From Jiella sonneratiae (GTDB taxonomy: Bacteria > Pseudomonadota > Alphaproteobacteria > Rhizobiales > Rhizobiaceae), in assembly GCF_017353515.1 (NCBI RefSeq), contig NZ_JAFMPY010000003.1, positions 62,001-126,000 of the forward strand: a DNA stretch of 64,000 bases, written 5' to 3'. This document shows positions 10,390 through 20,431 of this stretch, one piece after another. Position numbers and translations under genes: made by a program. The notes beneath the pieces were generated by a model that saw nothing but the letters and a program-made list of their open reading frames with translations, was not told the DNA's origin and searched no databases. The stretch's first letter is position 1; the number at the start of each line of letters is the position of its first letter.

Positions 10390-12450
10390 TCAGCCGGAGG
10401 CAGCCGTTTCGGCCGCGGCCGGTGCGCCCGGGCCGGTCCGCCCCCGCCCGAGCTTTTCGCGCGGCAGGTGGCAGCGGATCGCATGGCCTTCCGCGTCGGG
10501 CGCGAAGCCGGGCTCCTCGGTCTCGCAGATCTTGGCGAACTTGCGCGGGCAGCGGGTGTTGAAGACGCAGCCGGTCGGCGGGTTGACCGGGCTCGGGATC
10601 TGCCCTTCCAGCTTGATGCGCGTGCCGCGCTCGCCCGTCACCGTCGGCGCCGCCGAGAGCAGCGCCTCCGTATAGGGATGGTGCGGCCCCTGCAGCACGC
10701 TGCGCGCCGGGCCGATCTCCATCAGGCGCCCGAGATACATCACCGCAATCCTGTCCGAGAGATGCCTCACGACGCCGAGATCGTGGGAGATCAGGATGTA
10801 GCTGACCTGGCGCTCGGCCTGCAGCTCGGTCAACAGGTTCAGGATCGCCGACTGCACCGAGACGTCGAGTGCCGAGGTGGGCTCGTCGCAGACGATGACG
10901 CGCGGATCGGCGGCGAAGGCCCTTGCGACGGCGACGCGCTGCTTCATGCCGCCGGAAAGCTGGCGCGGCTTTGCCGGAAGCTGGCGCGGCGTCAGCCGCA
11001 CCGCCTCGAGCAGCCGCTTCACCCGGCCGTCGCGCTCCGCCCCGCCGACGCCGGCGAGACGCTCCACCGCCCGGCCGATCAGATGCTTGACCGTGTGGGC
11101 GCGGTTGAGCGCCGAATCCGGGTTCTGGAACACGATCTGCACCGACTTCACCGCCTCGCGCGGGCGCGCATGGACGCTCGGCGCGATCGCCGTGCCGTCG
11201 AGGCTGATGCGGCCGCCCGCGTCGTGTTCGGCCAGCCCGAGGACGAGATTGGCGAGGGTCGACTTGCCGGAACCCGATTCGCCGACGAGACCCAGCGTCT
11301 CGCCCGGCGCGAGCGAGAGGGAAACGTCGCGCAGCGCCTGGACCCGGCGATCGCCGGGAAGCTTGTAGGTCTTGGAGAGATGTTCGAGCTTCAGGACCGG
11401 CTCGACGTTCGGGCCGCGCTCCGGCGAGTTGACCTGAGGCGGCTCGCTCATCCGCGGCAGGTCGTCGACGCGGTCGTGGAAGTGGCAGCGGCTGCCGCGG
11501 CCGCTTCCGATGGCGTAGAGCGGCGGCTCTTCCGCCCGGCAGCGTTCCTCGGCGAGGCCGCAGCGCGGCGCGAAGACGCAGCCTCTGGTGATCGAGCCGG
11601 GCGGGGGCGGGAAGCCCGGGATGTTGTCGAGCGCCGGCCCGCCCTTGAAGCCGGCCCGCGGCAGGCAGCGCAGGAGGCCCGCGGTGTAGGGGTGGCGCGG
11701 ATCGGCGAACAGCGCGCGGGCCGGTCCCTCCTCGACGAGGCGGCCGGCATAGAGCACGCCGACGCGGCTGCAGAGCGAGGCGACGGCGGCGAGATTGTGG
11801 CTGATGAACAGGATCGCGGCGCCGAATTCCTGGCGCAGCGTGTCGACGAGATCGAGCACTTCCGCCTCGATCGTCGCGTCGAGCCCGGTCGTCGGCTCGT
11901 CGAGGATCAGCAGCGCCGGGTCCTTGGCGAGGGCCATGGCGATGACGACGCGCTGCTGCATGCCGCCGGAGAGCTGGTGCGGAAAGCTCGCCATCACCCG
12001 GGCGGGATCGGAGATGCGCACGCGGCCGAGCATCTCCTCGCCGCGCCGGTAGCGCTCCTTGCCGGCGGCACCGAGGATCTCGAAAACTTCCGCCATCTGC
12101 CGGCCGACGGTGAGCGAGGGGTTCAGCGCCTTGCCGGGATCCTGGAAGACCATCGCGACGTCCCTGGCGCGCATCTGCCGCAGCGCCGCCGATCCGAGCG
12201 TCGCGACGTCCTTGCCGGCGACGCGGGCGTGGCCCCCGGAAATCCGGCCGTTGGCCGGCAGGACCCGCTGCAGCGCCAGCGCGACGGTCGACTTGCCCGA
12301 GCCGGATTCGCCGACGAGACCGTAGGCCTCGCCGCGCCGGATCGTCAGGGTGACGTTCGACAGCACCGGCAGGTCGCGGCCGCGGACGTGATAGGCGACG
12401 CTCAGATCGTCGAGTTCGAGGGCGGGGGAGGCGGTGTCTGTCCTGGTCAT
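10390..12450 (-). CDS. Peptide/nickel-type ABC transporter, fused dual ATPase (DppD-DppF type)
   Basis: The 686-residue protein contains two complete ABC ATPase domains. Each has a Walker A GESGSGKST, a signature (LSGGMQQRV in the first, LSGGMKQRV in the second), and an oligopeptide C-terminal cap with a Cys-containing motif (FAPRCGLAEERC and FNTRCPRKFAKIC). The two halves are normally separate DppD and DppF proteins, but such fusions are frequent in rhizobia. The start overlaps the permease stop by 4 nt (ATGA). It is the last gene of the four-gene operon and energises import of peptides or a similar solute. Confidence 0.92.
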   Translation of the reverse strand: MTRTDTASPALELDDLSVAYHVRGRDLPVLSNVTLTIRRGEAYGLVGESGSGKSTVALALQRVLPANGRISGGHARVAGKDVATLGSAALRQMRARDVAMVFQDPGKALNPSLTVGRQMAEVFEILGAAGKERYRRGEEMLGRVRISDPARVMASFPHQLSGGMQQRVVIAMALAKDPALLILDEPTTGLDATIEAEVLDLVDTLRQEFGAAILFISHNLAAVASLCSRVGVLYAGRLVEEGPARALFADPRHPYTAGLLRCLPRAGFKGGPALDNIPGFPPPPGSITRGCVFAPRCGLAEERCRAEEPPLYAIGSGRGSRCHFHDRVDDLPRMSEPPQVNSPERGPNVEPVLKLEHLSKTYKLPGDRRVQALRDVSLSLAPGETLGLVGESGSGKSTLANLVLGLAEHDAGGRISLDGTAIAPSVHARPREAVKSVQIVFQNPDSALNRAHTVKHLIGRAVERLAGVGGAERDGRVKRLLEAVRLTPRQLPAKPRQLSGGMKQRVAVARAFAADPRVIVCDEPTSALDVSVQSAILNLLTELQAERQVSYILISHDLGVVRHLSDRIAVMYLGRLMEIGPARSVLQGPHHPYTEALLSAAPTVTGERGTRIKLEGQIPSPVNPPTGCVFNTRCPRKFAKICETEEPGFAPDAEGHAIRCHLPREKLGRGRTGPGAPAAAETAASG

Positions 12451-13340
12451 TCGGCAAGCGCCCGCTGCAGGCCTTCGGCGACGAGGTTCACCCCGACGAC
12501 GAGCGAGGCGGTGGCGACCGTCGCCGGCACCACCGTCCACCAGAAACCACCGACGAGGACGCCGTAGTTCTCGGCGATCGCGAGGCCCCAGTCCGGCGAG
12601 GGCGGCTGCACGCCGAAGCCGAGGAAGGAGAGCGAGGCGATGGTGAAGATCGCATAGCCGAGGCGGACCGTCGCCTCGACGATGATCGGCGGCCAGATGT
12701 TCGGCAGGATCTCGACGAACATCACGTGGAGGGCGCCTTCGCCGCGCACCGCTGCGGCGGGGACGTAGTCGAGATGGCGCTCGGAGAGCACCGCGGCGCG
12801 CACCGTGCGCGCCACGAGCGGGGTGAAGACGAGGCCGACGACGATGATGACGGTCGGCGTCGCCGGACCGAGCGCGACGAGCACCATCAGCGCAACGATG
12901 ATCAGCGGCAGCGAGAGCAGCACCTCGATCAGCCGGCCGATGATCGCGTCGACCCAGCCGCCGAAATAGCCCATGACGAGGCCGACCGCCGTGCCGAGAG
13001 CGGTGCCGAGCAGCGTCGCGAGCGGCGCGATGGTCAGGATGTCGCGGGCGCCGACGAGGACGCGGGAGAACACGTCGCGGCCGATCTGGTCGGTGCCGAA
13101 CCAGTGCTCGGCCGACGGCGGGGCGAGGGTGTTGAGGAGATCGTCGGCAAGCGGATCGTAGGGCACGAAGGCCGGCGCAAAGGCGGCGCAGAACGCCCAG
13201 AACAGCACGATCCCGGCGCCGATCAGGAAGGCGGGGCTGCGCAGAAGGATACCGAGCGTCGAGCGCTCGGCCCGGATGGCGGGGCCGGCCGGCGCCGCTT
13301 CGCCCTCAGGTGTCTCGATGCCCTCGGCGGTCGCGCTCAT
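12447..13340 (-). CDS. Peptide/nickel-type ABC transporter permease (DppC type)
   Basis: The 297-residue inner-membrane permease has the DppC/OppC layout: an N-terminal cytosolic stretch, a first helix near residue 40, an extracytoplasmic segment with HWFGTDQIGRDVFSRVLVGAR, then five helices. The EAA loop (AAAVRGEGALHVMFVEILPN) contacts the ATPase. Its ATG overlaps the stop of the DppB-type gene by 4 nt and its own stop overlaps the ATPase start by 4 nt, so translation is probably coupled through the operon. Confidence 0.92.
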   Translation of the reverse strand: MSATAEGIETPEGEAAPAGPAIRAERSTLGILLRSPAFLIGAGIVLFWAFCAAFAPAFVPYDPLADDLLNTLAPPSAEHWFGTDQIGRDVFSRVLVGARDILTIAPLATLLGTALGTAVGLVMGYFGGWVDAIIGRLIEVLLSLPLIIVALMVLVALGPATPTVIIVVGLVFTPLVARTVRAAVLSERHLDYVPAAAVRGEGALHVMFVEILPNIWPPIIVEATVRLGYAIFTIASLSFLGFGVQPPSPDWGLAIAENYGVLVGGFWWTVVPATVATASLVVGVNLVAEGLQRALAE

Positions 13341-14302
13341 CCGCCCATCTCCGCCCGCAGCCGGGGATTGAGCATCACGGTGATGCAGTCGGCGATCAGC
13401 GTCGCGACGATGAAGAAGGCGCCGATCGTCAGGATGCCGGCCTGCAGCATGGCGAAATCCTTTGCCTTGGCCGCGGAAAGGACGAGATTGCCGATGCCCT
13501 GGTAGCGGAACAGCGTCTCGACCACGACGAGGCCGCCGAGCGCATAGCCGGTCTGGGCGGCAATCACGGTGATCGTCGGGACGAGGGCGTTGCGCAGCAC
13601 GTGGCGGGTCATCACGGTGCGCCACGGCAGGCCCTTCAGGACGGCGGTCCGCGTGTAGTCGGAGGCCAGCGCCTCGGCCGTGCCCGCCCGCGCCATCCGC
13701 GCGATGTAGCCGAACAGGACGATGACCAGCGGCAGCGCCGGCAGGATGAGATACTGAAGCTGGGTCAGCGGCCCGGCGCCCTCCGGCCAGGTCGCCGAGA
13801 GCGGCAGCCAGCGCAGGATCACCGCGAAGACCAAAATCAGCGCAATGGCCGAGACGAATTCCGGAATGACCGTGAGCGACAGGCTCGCCACCGAGATGAT
13901 GCGGTCGAGCGGCCGGCCGGCATTCAGCGCCGCGATCACCCCCGCGCCGACGCCGAGCGGGACGACGATGAGGAAGATGACGCCGACGAGCTTCAGCGAC
14001 TTCACCAGCGCGTCGCCGACGAAGGGGGCGACCGGGGCGCGATAGGCGTATGACTGGCCCATGTCGCCCTTCAGCATGTCGCCGACCCAGGAGACGTAGA
14101 CCTCGACCGGCGGCCTGTCGGCGCCGAGCTCCTTGTTGAGCGCGGCCACCGCCCGCTGGTCGGCGAGGGGGCCGAGGATCGCCCGGCCCGGATCGCCCGG
14201 CAGTACCTGCGCACCGAGAAACACCACGACGCTGACGAGCCACAGCGTGAGCAGGCTCAGCCCGAGCCTGCGCAGGAGGAAGCGGCCGAACGCCGGGCCC
14301 AC
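13337..14302 (-). CDS. Peptide/nickel-type ABC transporter permease (DppB type)
   Basis: The 321-residue permease has the DppB/OppB pattern: an N-terminal helix (FLLRRLGLSLLTLWLVSVVVF), the conserved QVLPGDPGRAILG loop, and the EAA motif region RTAVLKGLPWRTVMTRHVLRN. The only plausible start near the binding-protein gene is GTG 14302, 5 nt after the upstream stop; the ribosome site is weak, which suggests translational coupling. The start is therefore less certain than the gene. Confidence 0.9.
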   Translation of the reverse strand: MGPAFGRFLLRRLGLSLLTLWLVSVVVFLGAQVLPGDPGRAILGPLADQRAVAALNKELGADRPPVEVYVSWVGDMLKGDMGQSYAYRAPVAPFVGDALVKSLKLVGVIFLIVVPLGVGAGVIAALNAGRPLDRIISVASLSLTVIPEFVSAIALILVFAVILRWLPLSATWPEGAGPLTQLQYLILPALPLVIVLFGYIARMARAGTAEALASDYTRTAVLKGLPWRTVMTRHVLRNALVPTITVIAAQTGYALGGLVVVETLFRYQGIGNLVLSAAKAKDFAMLQAGILTIGAFFIVATLIADCITVMLNPRLRAEMGG

Positions 14303-14307
14303 GGAAA

Positions 14308-15969
14308 TCAGCCCACGGTCGCCTTCTGGAGGAACAGCTGGCCCATGGCTGTCGGCTGCATGTTCTTCACCTTGGGCGAGGCCGCGGTGAGATAGTCGTA
14401 GAAATAGGGGTAGATGATCGGCGTCTCCTCGAGCAGCAGCCGCTGGATCTTGCCGGCGATCTCCTGCTGCGCCTTCAGTTCGATGGCGGCGACGTAGTCC
14501 GTCACGAGCTTGTCGTAGTCGGAATTTTGGAAATTCGCCGCGTTCCAGGTGCCGTCGCTCTTCAGCGGCGCCGTCAGGAAGACGTTGGGAATGCCGCGAT
14601 GGCCGTAGTCGGTCATGCCGAATTCCGAATCCAGCCAGTCCGACTTGCCGGGGACGGCGCTGCCGTAATAGGCGCCGGAATCTTCGATCTTCAGCGTGAC
14701 GTTGATGCCGATCTCGGCGGCGGCGTTCTTGATCAGGCTCGCCAGCGCCGGCAGTTCTTGGATCTGCATCGTCGTGAAGGTCACGTCGAAGCCCGTGGTG
14801 CCGGCATCGGCCATCAGCTGCTTGGCCTTGTCGATGTCCTTGGCGCGCTGTTCGACGGTCTTGTCGGTGGAGGGGAAGATCGGCGCGAAGGGCGAATCGT
14901 TGCCGAGCTCCGCCATGCCGCGGAACAGGCCCTGGATCAGCCGCGGCCGGTCGAGCGTCAGGGCCATGGCCTGGCGCACCCGCTTGTCCTTGAAGGGGCC
15001 GGACTGGCACTTCATGTGGATTTCGCGGTGGGCGTTCGACGGCAGGCGGATGATCTCGACCGCGGGGTTGTTGAACAGGCTCTGCGAGCCCTGGACGGTG
15101 ACCTGCTGGATCACGTCCACCTGGCCGCCGAGCAGCGCCAGCACCTGCGGCTGCTGGTCGTTGTAGAAGCTGAGCTCGACCCGGTCGAGCAGCGGCGCGC
15201 CGTCCCAGTAGTTGGGATTCTTGACGAAGCTCGCCCCGACCTTCGGCGTGTACTTGTCGAGCTTGAACGGTCCGGTGCCGACCATGTGCATCTCGAAGTC
15301 GCCGGAATAGTCGGCCGGCAGGATGATGGCGTTGTAGTTGTCCGAGGAGAGGTAATAGGGGAAATTGCCGTTCGGCGCGTCGAGATGGAACTCGACCGTC
15401 AGGTCGTCGACCTTCTTGGCGCCGTCCTTGGACAGGACGCCCTTGAAGGCGGACAGGGCGTTCGAGCCGTTGGCCGGATCGGCAAGGCGGTTGATCGAGG
15501 CGACGACGTCGTCGGCCGTCATCGTCTTGCCGTCGTGGAACTTGACGTTCTCGCGCAGCTTGAAGGTCCAGACGGTGCCGTCGTCGTTCGGCGTCCACTC
15601 CGTGGCGAGCATCGGCTTCAGCACGAGGTCCGGCCCGTCGAGGACCAGGAAGTCGCCGACCTGCTGCAGGACGAGAAGGCCGTACTGGTCCGACACGGTG
15701 ACCGGGTCGATCTTGCCGGAGGGCGCGATGAGCGCGATGCGCATGGTCCCGCCCGGCTGGCCGCCTTCGGCGCGGGCCTCGCCGATCGGCTCGAAGCCGA
15801 CGGTCTTCATCGCCGCCGCCATCACCGCCATCGACAGGCCGACGCGGCTGCCGTGGCGAAGGAAGGCGCGGCGGTCGAGCCGCCCGGCAAGAAGCTCGTC
15901 GATGACCTCGTTCTGCATGGCCGGGCGGCCGAGCCTCAGAGCGGCGAGATTGCTGATGGCGCGAAACAT
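14308..15969 (-). CDS. Peptide/nickel-type ABC transporter substrate-binding protein (family 5), Tat-type signal
   Basis: This 553-residue periplasmic protein belongs to solute-binding family 5 (DppA/OppA): EWTPNDDGTVWTFKLRENV followed by FHDGKTMTADDVVASI is the family signature near residue 100. Residues 30-50 contain DRRAFLRHG followed by a hydrophobic stretch, which resembles a twin-arginine signal with a long N-region. ATG 15969 follows GAAGGGG. It is the first gene of the operon; the ligand (peptide, opine or glycoside) cannot be read from sequence. Confidence 0.9.
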   Translation of the reverse strand: MFRAISNLAALRLGRPAMQNEVIDELLAGRLDRRAFLRHGSRVGLSMAVMAAAMKTVGFEPIGEARAEGGQPGGTMRIALIAPSGKIDPVTVSDQYGLLVLQQVGDFLVLDGPDLVLKPMLATEWTPNDDGTVWTFKLRENVKFHDGKTMTADDVVASINRLADPANGSNALSAFKGVLSKDGAKKVDDLTVEFHLDAPNGNFPYYLSSDNYNAIILPADYSGDFEMHMVGTGPFKLDKYTPKVGASFVKNPNYWDGAPLLDRVELSFYNDQQPQVLALLGGQVDVIQQVTVQGSQSLFNNPAVEIIRLPSNAHREIHMKCQSGPFKDKRVRQAMALTLDRPRLIQGLFRGMAELGNDSPFAPIFPSTDKTVEQRAKDIDKAKQLMADAGTTGFDVTFTTMQIQELPALASLIKNAAAEIGINVTLKIEDSGAYYGSAVPGKSDWLDSEFGMTDYGHRGIPNVFLTAPLKSDGTWNAANFQNSDYDKLVTDYVAAIELKAQQEIAGKIQRLLLEETPIIYPYFYDYLTAASPKVKNMQPTAMGQLFLQKATVG

Positions 15970-16208
15970 GGCGTCGACCCCTTCGGTGTTGACGGTCCTC
16001 AAACCTGACACGAGCCGAACTCAAGCAAGTTTTGAGGCAAAGGGAAAGGCCTCGCGTCGGTCATTCGATGGCCGGCCAAAGGCTGCACGCGGCTCGGGGA
16101 CACGGTCGGGACTGGCCGATGGGCGGCGATTTCGGCGGCGCGGCACGGCAAGACGGCGGGCTGCCGATCGTCGGCTGGCGCGGCAGGGATCGATCAGTCG
16201 TCCAAACG

Positions 16209-16247
16209 AAAAACACTCCCGGCACCGTCGGGTGCGGGAGTGTTTTT
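16209..16247 (-). terminator. Rho-independent terminator of the initiator tRNA
   Basis: A long dyad starts 4 nt past the tRNA 3' end on the minus strand: AAAAACACTCCC (16209-16220) pairs with GGGAGTGTTTTT (16236-16247), and the inner arms GCACC/GGTGC close a GTCG loop. On the minus strand the stem ends in a T run. There is one bulged base. Confidence 0.85.
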
Positions 16248-16250
16248 CAG

Positions 16251-16327
<77 letters not shown>

Positions 16328-16721
16328 TCGGCAACGGCGCGCTCGGCGCCGTCGGTGGCAGCTATGTATGCGACGGCCGGATGAATGAAAAGGGGGTATT
16401 CGCTATCGCCGCCGGTTTTTTCGCGGCGGGTGTGAATTCCGGCGAAAACGCGTGAAAAAAGCCGCCTAAACGGTTGGGCGGCTTCGCAAATGATCCAAGC
16501 GGGGCGGTGTTTCGGCCGCGGCTTCGCGCGGCCTGACCGGCCGACGCCCCGGCCTGACCCGGCTTTGCAGCGAGTCACCCGGGCGACTCGCGTCGGGCGA
16601 CGTCGACCGGTGCCGTGCCGCGAAAGCCGCATCGCGGGCCGTCGCAGCCTCGGAACGCTGGTCGGCGAGGAATTCGCAGCGAACCAGCGCCCGGCCGGCG
16701 GCGGGCCGGACGTGTCCCGGC
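16328..16721. other. Intergenic region between initiator tRNA and ppa
   Basis: This 394-nt stretch contains the hairpin terminator at 16459-16484 and a second GC-rich dyad with a T-rich loop near 16410-16432. The initiator tRNA promoter must lie within about 16328-16400 on the minus strand, but I could not assign hexamers with confidence. The 237 nt between ppa and the terminator hold no convincing gene. Confidence 0.5.
16459..16484 (-). terminator. Rho-independent terminator downstream of ppa
   Basis: AAGCCGCC (16459-16466) and GGCGGCTT (16477-16484) form an 8-bp stem. On the minus strand it is followed by TTTTTT, so it terminates transcription coming from ppa. It lies 237 nt after the ppa stop, a long 3' region. 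Confidence 0.75.
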
Positions 16722-17282
16722 TCAGTCCTCGGCGGCTTCCGCCGATTCGCCGGCGATCGCATCGGCCCGGTCGATCGCCTCGACGATCAGCTGCCGCGCC
16801 ATGGTGCTGCCGCCCCAGTCGCCGATCTTCACCCACTTGCCGGGCTCGAGATCCTTGTAGTGCTCGAAGAAGTGCTCGATCTGCTTCAGCGTGATCTCGG
16901 GCAGGTCGGTCGGCTCGTAGACCTTGGCGTAGCGCTGGGTGAGGTCGGGCGAGGGCACGGCGATGATCTTCTCGTCCTTGCCCTTGTTGTCCTCCATGAC
17001 GAGGACGCCGATCGGCCGGCAGTTGATGACGCAGCCGGGAAACAGCGGACGGGTGTTGCAGATCAGGACGTCGATGGGATCGCCGTCGTCGGAAAGGGTG
17101 TGCGGGACGAAGCCGTAGTTCCCCGGATAGGTCATCGGCGTGTAGAGGAACCGGTCGACGACGAGGCAGCCGGCGTCCTTGTCCATCTCGTACTTGATCG
17201 GATGGCCGCCGACGGGAACCTCGATGATGACGTTGACGTCCTCGGGGGGATTGATGCCGCGCTTGATCGCGTCGATGCGCAT
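16722..17282 (-). CDS. ppa: Inorganic pyrophosphatase (family I)
   Basis: The 186-residue cytosolic enzyme hydrolyses pyrophosphate to phosphate, pulling biosynthetic reactions forward. The signature DDGDPIDVL near residue 65 holds the metal-binding aspartates. The preceding [12 protein letters not shown] and the later [10 protein letters not shown] complete the active-site pattern. ATG 17282 follows CAGGAG; an in-frame start further upstream only adds an unrelated arginine-rich stretch. It is transcribed in the same direction as ugpC but across a 218-nt gap, probably from its own promoter. Confidence 0.96.
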   Translation of the reverse strand: MRIDAIKRGINPPEDVNVIIEVPVGGHPIKYEMDKDAGCLVVDRFLYTPMTYPGNYGFVPHTLSDDGDPIDVLICNTRPLFPGCVINCRPIGVLVMEDNKGKDEKIIAVPSPDLTQRYAKVYEPTDLPEITLKQIEHFFEHYKDLEPGKWVKIGDWGGSTMARQLIVEAIDRADAIAGESAEAAED

Positions 17283-17500
17283 GTCGGATGATCTCCTGTG
17301 GTCCGATCCCGGCCGCCGGCGACGTCCCGGCACGAAGCTCCGGCTCGCCGGAGCTGTCCGAGCGTGCGCCCGCCGGCCGCTCGCCGGCTGGATTAGCGGC
17401 TTGCACGGCCGGTTGCAACGCTCGCGCCCGGGCTGCTGCCGCCTGTCGCCGCTCCCGCGAGGCCCGGACGGGGCACGGCATTCGCCCCCGGGCCGCGACC

Positions 17501-18565
17501 TCAGAGCCGATGCCCGGTCTTCTGGTCGAAACGATGCAGGTTCGCCGTGTCGGCGGCGGCGACGAGACGGGTGCCCGGCTCGACATGGCTGTATCCCGGC
17601 ACCCGGACGGCCACCTCCGGCCCGCCCTCCGGCAGCGTCCCGTAGATGAAGCTCTCGGCGCCGACCACCTCGACGCCCGACACCGTGAGGTCGAAGACCA
17701 TGTCCTGTGGCTGCGGCGCGCCGTCCTCGACGAGGCGCATGTGTTCCGGCCGGATGCCGAGCGTCTCGCCGGCACCCGCCGCCGAGGCCGCGCCGGCGGG
17801 CAGGGTCAGCCCGGCGAGGCCGCCGGCGCCGAGCGGCAGGAGGTTCATCGCCGGCGAGCCGATGAAGGTGGCGACGAAGAGGCTCGCCGGCCGTTCATAG
17901 ACCTCCATCGGCGAACCCGCCTGCTCGATCCTGCCGCCGTTGAGGACGACGAGCTTGTCGGCGAGGGTCATCGCCTCGAGCTGGTCGTGGGTCACGTAGA
18001 GGCTCGTCGTCTTCAGCCGCCGCTGCAGGCGGCGGATCTCGGCCCGCATCTGGACGCGCAGCTTGGCGTCGAGGTTGGAGAGCGGCTCGTCGAACAGGAA
18101 GGCGGCGGGTTCGCGCACCAGCGCCCGGCCCATCGCGACCCGCTGGCGCTGGCCGCCGGAGAGCTGGCCGGGGCGGCGGTCGAGAAGCGCCGCGATCTCC
18201 AGCATCTTCGCGGCCTCGTCGACCCGCCGGGCAATCTCGTCCGCGGCCATCTTGCGGTTGCGCAGCCCGTATTCGAGGTTCCGGCGCACGCTCATATGCG
18301 GATAGAGCGCATAGTTCTGGAACACCATGGCGATGTCGCGCTCGGCCGGCTCCAGCGCGTTGACCACCCGCTCGCCGATCGCAACCGTGCCGGAGGTGAT
18401 CGATTCGAGCCCGGCGACCATGCGCAGCAGGGTGGACTTGCCGCAGCCGGAGGGGCCGACGAGCACGACGAAGGCGCCGTCCTCGATCGACAGGGAGACG
18501 CCCTTCACCGCCTCGACATTGCCCGGATAGACCTTGCGGACCTCGTTCAGTTCGATCTTCGCCAC
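17501..18565 (-). CDS. ugpC: sn-Glycerol-3-phosphate ABC importer, ATPase
   Basis: The 354-residue ATPase is of the MalK/UgpC type. Walker A is GPSGCGKST near residue 37, the signature is LSGGQRQRV, Walker B is [11 protein letters not shown], and a C-terminal regulatory TOBE domain starts near residue 240 (LGIRPEHM). It starts with GTG, 1 nt after the ugpE stop, and ends the operon ugpB-ugpA-ugpE-ugpC. Order, lengths and permease signatures match the glycerol-3-phosphate importer. UgpC-type ATPases are partly interchangeable with those for sugars, so the name rests on context. Confidence 0.9.
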   Translation of the reverse strand: MAKIELNEVRKVYPGNVEAVKGVSLSIEDGAFVVLVGPSGCGKSTLLRMVAGLESITSGTVAIGERVVNALEPAERDIAMVFQNYALYPHMSVRRNLEYGLRNRKMAADEIARRVDEAAKMLEIAALLDRRPGQLSGGQRQRVAMGRALVREPAAFLFDEPLSNLDAKLRVQMRAEIRRLQRRLKTTSLYVTHDQLEAMTLADKLVVLNGGRIEQAGSPMEVYERPASLFVATFIGSPAMNLLPLGAGGLAGLTLPAGAASAAGAGETLGIRPEHMRLVEDGAPQPQDMVFDLTVSGVEVVGAESFIYGTLPEGGPEVAVRVPGYSHVEPGTRLVAAADTANLHRFDQKTGHRL

Positions 18566-18566
18566 G

Positions 18567-19415
18567 TCACTTTTCCGATTCGACCAGGCCGCGCACGAAC
18601 CAGCGCTGCATCAGGACGACGACCAGAACCGGCGGCAGGATCGCCAGGATCGCCGTCACCATCACCATGTGCCAGGGCGTGTCGGCATCGGCGAAGGAGA
18701 CCATCTTCCTGAGGGCGATGACGATGGTGTTCATCTGGTTGTCGTTGGTGACCAGGAGCGGCCACAGATACTGCGTCCATCCGTAGATGAAGAGGATGAC
18801 GAACAGCGCGGCGATGTTCGTCCTGGAAAGCGGGATGAGGATGTCGCGCAGGAAGCGCAGCGGCCCGGCGCCGTCGATGCGGGCGGCTTCCACGAGTTCC
18901 GAGGGGATCGTCATGAAGAACTGCCGGAACAACAGCGTCGCCGTCGCCGAGGCGATCAGCGGCAGGATCAGCCCGGCATAGGTGTCGATCAGCCCGAGAT
19001 CGACCATCACCTTGTAGGTCGGGAGGATGCGGACCTCGACCGGCAGCATCAGCGTGACGAAGATCAGCCAGAAGAACGCCATGCGCAGCGGGAAGCGGAA
19101 GAACACGATCGCGAAGGCCGAGAGGATCGAGATGAAGATCTTGCCGAGCGCGATGCCGAGGGCCATCACCAGGGTGTTGAACAGGAGCGTCAGGACGTCG
19201 ACGCCGCCGATCCGGCCGATGCCGCCGAAGATCGCCTCGCCGTAATTGGCCGCGAATTCGCCGCCGGGCGTCAGCGGCAGCGGCGGGCGCAGGATCGTGG
19301 TGAGCGACTGGGTCGAGGCGATGAAGGTGTAGTAGATCGGGAAGGCGACGACGAAGACGCCGAGGACGAGGACGAGGTGCGCGACGGGGCGGCCGATGCC
19401 GCGGCGTTCGATCAT
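18567..19415 (-). CDS. ugpE: sn-Glycerol-3-phosphate ABC importer, permease
   Basis: The 282-residue inner-membrane permease has the MalG/UgpE pattern: six predicted helices, an EAA loop [20 protein letters not shown] near residue 180, and the C-terminal [12 protein letters not shown] seen in UgpE proteins. Start ATG 19415 lies 12 nt after the ugpA stop. It pairs with UgpA to form the channel. Confidence 0.92.
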   Translation of the reverse strand: MIERRGIGRPVAHLVLVLGVFVVAFPIYYTFIASTQSLTTILRPPLPLTPGGEFAANYGEAIFGGIGRIGGVDVLTLLFNTLVMALGIALGKIFISILSAFAIVFFRFPLRMAFFWLIFVTLMLPVEVRILPTYKVMVDLGLIDTYAGLILPLIASATATLLFRQFFMTIPSELVEAARIDGAGPLRFLRDILIPLSRTNIAALFVILFIYGWTQYLWPLLVTNDNQMNTIVIALRKMVSFADADTPWHMVMVTAILAILPPVLVVVLMQRWFVRGLVESEK

Positions 19416-19427
19416 CGGACGTTTCCC

Positions 19428-20309
19428 TCAGCCATAATGCACGCGGCGTTCGACGTAGCGGAACTGCACCGCGGTGAGGGCGATGACGATCGCCATCAGG
19501 ATCACCGACTGGGCGGCCGAGCCGCCGAGGTCGAGATTGACGAAGCCGTCGTTGTAGACCTTGTAGACCAGCGTCTGCGTCGCCTGGGCCGGCCCGCCGC
19601 CGGTGACGGCGTCGATGATGCCGAAGGTGTCGAAGAAGGCGTAGACGGTGTTGACGACGAGCAGGAAGAAGGTCGTCGGCGCGATCAGCGGGAAGACGAT
19701 CGTCCAGAAGCGCTTGGTCGAGGACGCGCCGTCGATCGCCGCCGCCTCGATCAGCGAGCGCGGGATCGACTGCAGCGCCGCGACGAAGAACAAAAAATTG
19801 TAGCTGATCTGCTTCCAGGCGGCCGCGACGACGACCAGCACCATCGCCTGGTCGCCGTCGAGCAGCGGGTTCCAGCGGTAGCCGGCGTCGCGCAGGAGAT
19901 AGGCGAAGGTGCCCATCGCCGGATTGAACATAAACAGCCACAGCAGACCGGCGACGGCCGGCGCGACGGCATAGGGCCAGATCAGCAGCGTGCGGTAGAA
20001 GGCCTTGCCGCGCACGACCTTCTCGGCGGCCGTCGCCAGGAAGAGGGCGAGGGCGAGAGCGAGGACGGCGGTCGAGACGGAAAACACCACCGTGACCCGC
20101 ACCGAGTGCAGATAGTCCGGATCCCCGAGCACGGCGGCGAAGTTGGCGAGGCCGACGAACTTGCTCTTCAGGCCGAACGGGTCCTCCTTCAGCGTCGACT
20201 GGTACAACGCCTGGCTGGCGGGCCAGTAGAAGAAGACGAGGGTGATCGCCACCTGCGGCGCGAGCAGCAGGTAGGGCAGGAACCTGTTGGGAAAGACGGC
20301 TTTCGGCAC
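19428..20309 (-). CDS. ugpA: sn-Glycerol-3-phosphate ABC importer, permease
   Basis: The permease has six predicted helices and the EAA loop [20 protein letters not shown]. It begins [18 protein letters not shown], as UgpA proteins do. I chose GTG 20309 because AAGG lies about 8 nt upstream and the resulting 293 residues fit the family (about 295); an in-frame TTG at 20351 has no ribosome site and would overlap the intercistronic stem-loop less cleanly. It follows ugpB after a 122-nt gap that holds that stem-loop. Confidence 0.9.
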   Translation of the reverse strand: MPKAVFPNRFLPYLLLAPQVAITLVFFYWPASQALYQSTLKEDPFGLKSKFVGLANFAAVLGDPDYLHSVRVTVVFSVSTAVLALALALFLATAAEKVVRGKAFYRTLLIWPYAVAPAVAGLLWLFMFNPAMGTFAYLLRDAGYRWNPLLDGDQAMVLVVVAAAWKQISYNFLFFVAALQSIPRSLIEAAAIDGASSTKRFWTIVFPLIAPTTFFLLVVNTVYAFFDTFGIIDAVTGGGPAQATQTLVYKVYNDGFVNLDLGGSAAQSVILMAIVIALTAVQFRYVERRVHYG

Positions 20310-20378
20310 GGGTGGCCTTGCGACTTGGAAAGCGGCCGCCGGGTGGGGCAAAAGGCGCGCGGTCGGGGCTGGCAGGAT

Positions 20379-20411
20379 CGGCGGCGCGGCGCTTGGGGCG
20401 CCGCACCGCCG
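20379..20411 (-). other. Intercistronic stem-loop after ugpB
   Basis: Two 14-nt arms, CGGCGGCGCGGCGC (20379-20392) and GCGCCGCACCGCCG (20398-20411), pair with one G-U and a 5-nt loop. It begins 21 nt past the ugpB stop and lacks a T run. It probably protects the ugpB end of the transcript or attenuates read-through into ugpAEC. Confidence 0.65.
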
Positions 20412-20431
20412 GTTTCACGCCTTGCGGCGGG

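Noticed and set aside
9746-12457. Very long open frames antisense or out of frame to the ABC ATPase and other genes
   Set aside because: They are arginine/alanine-rich, lack motifs and ribosome sites, and mirror real genes; this is normal for GC-rich DNA.
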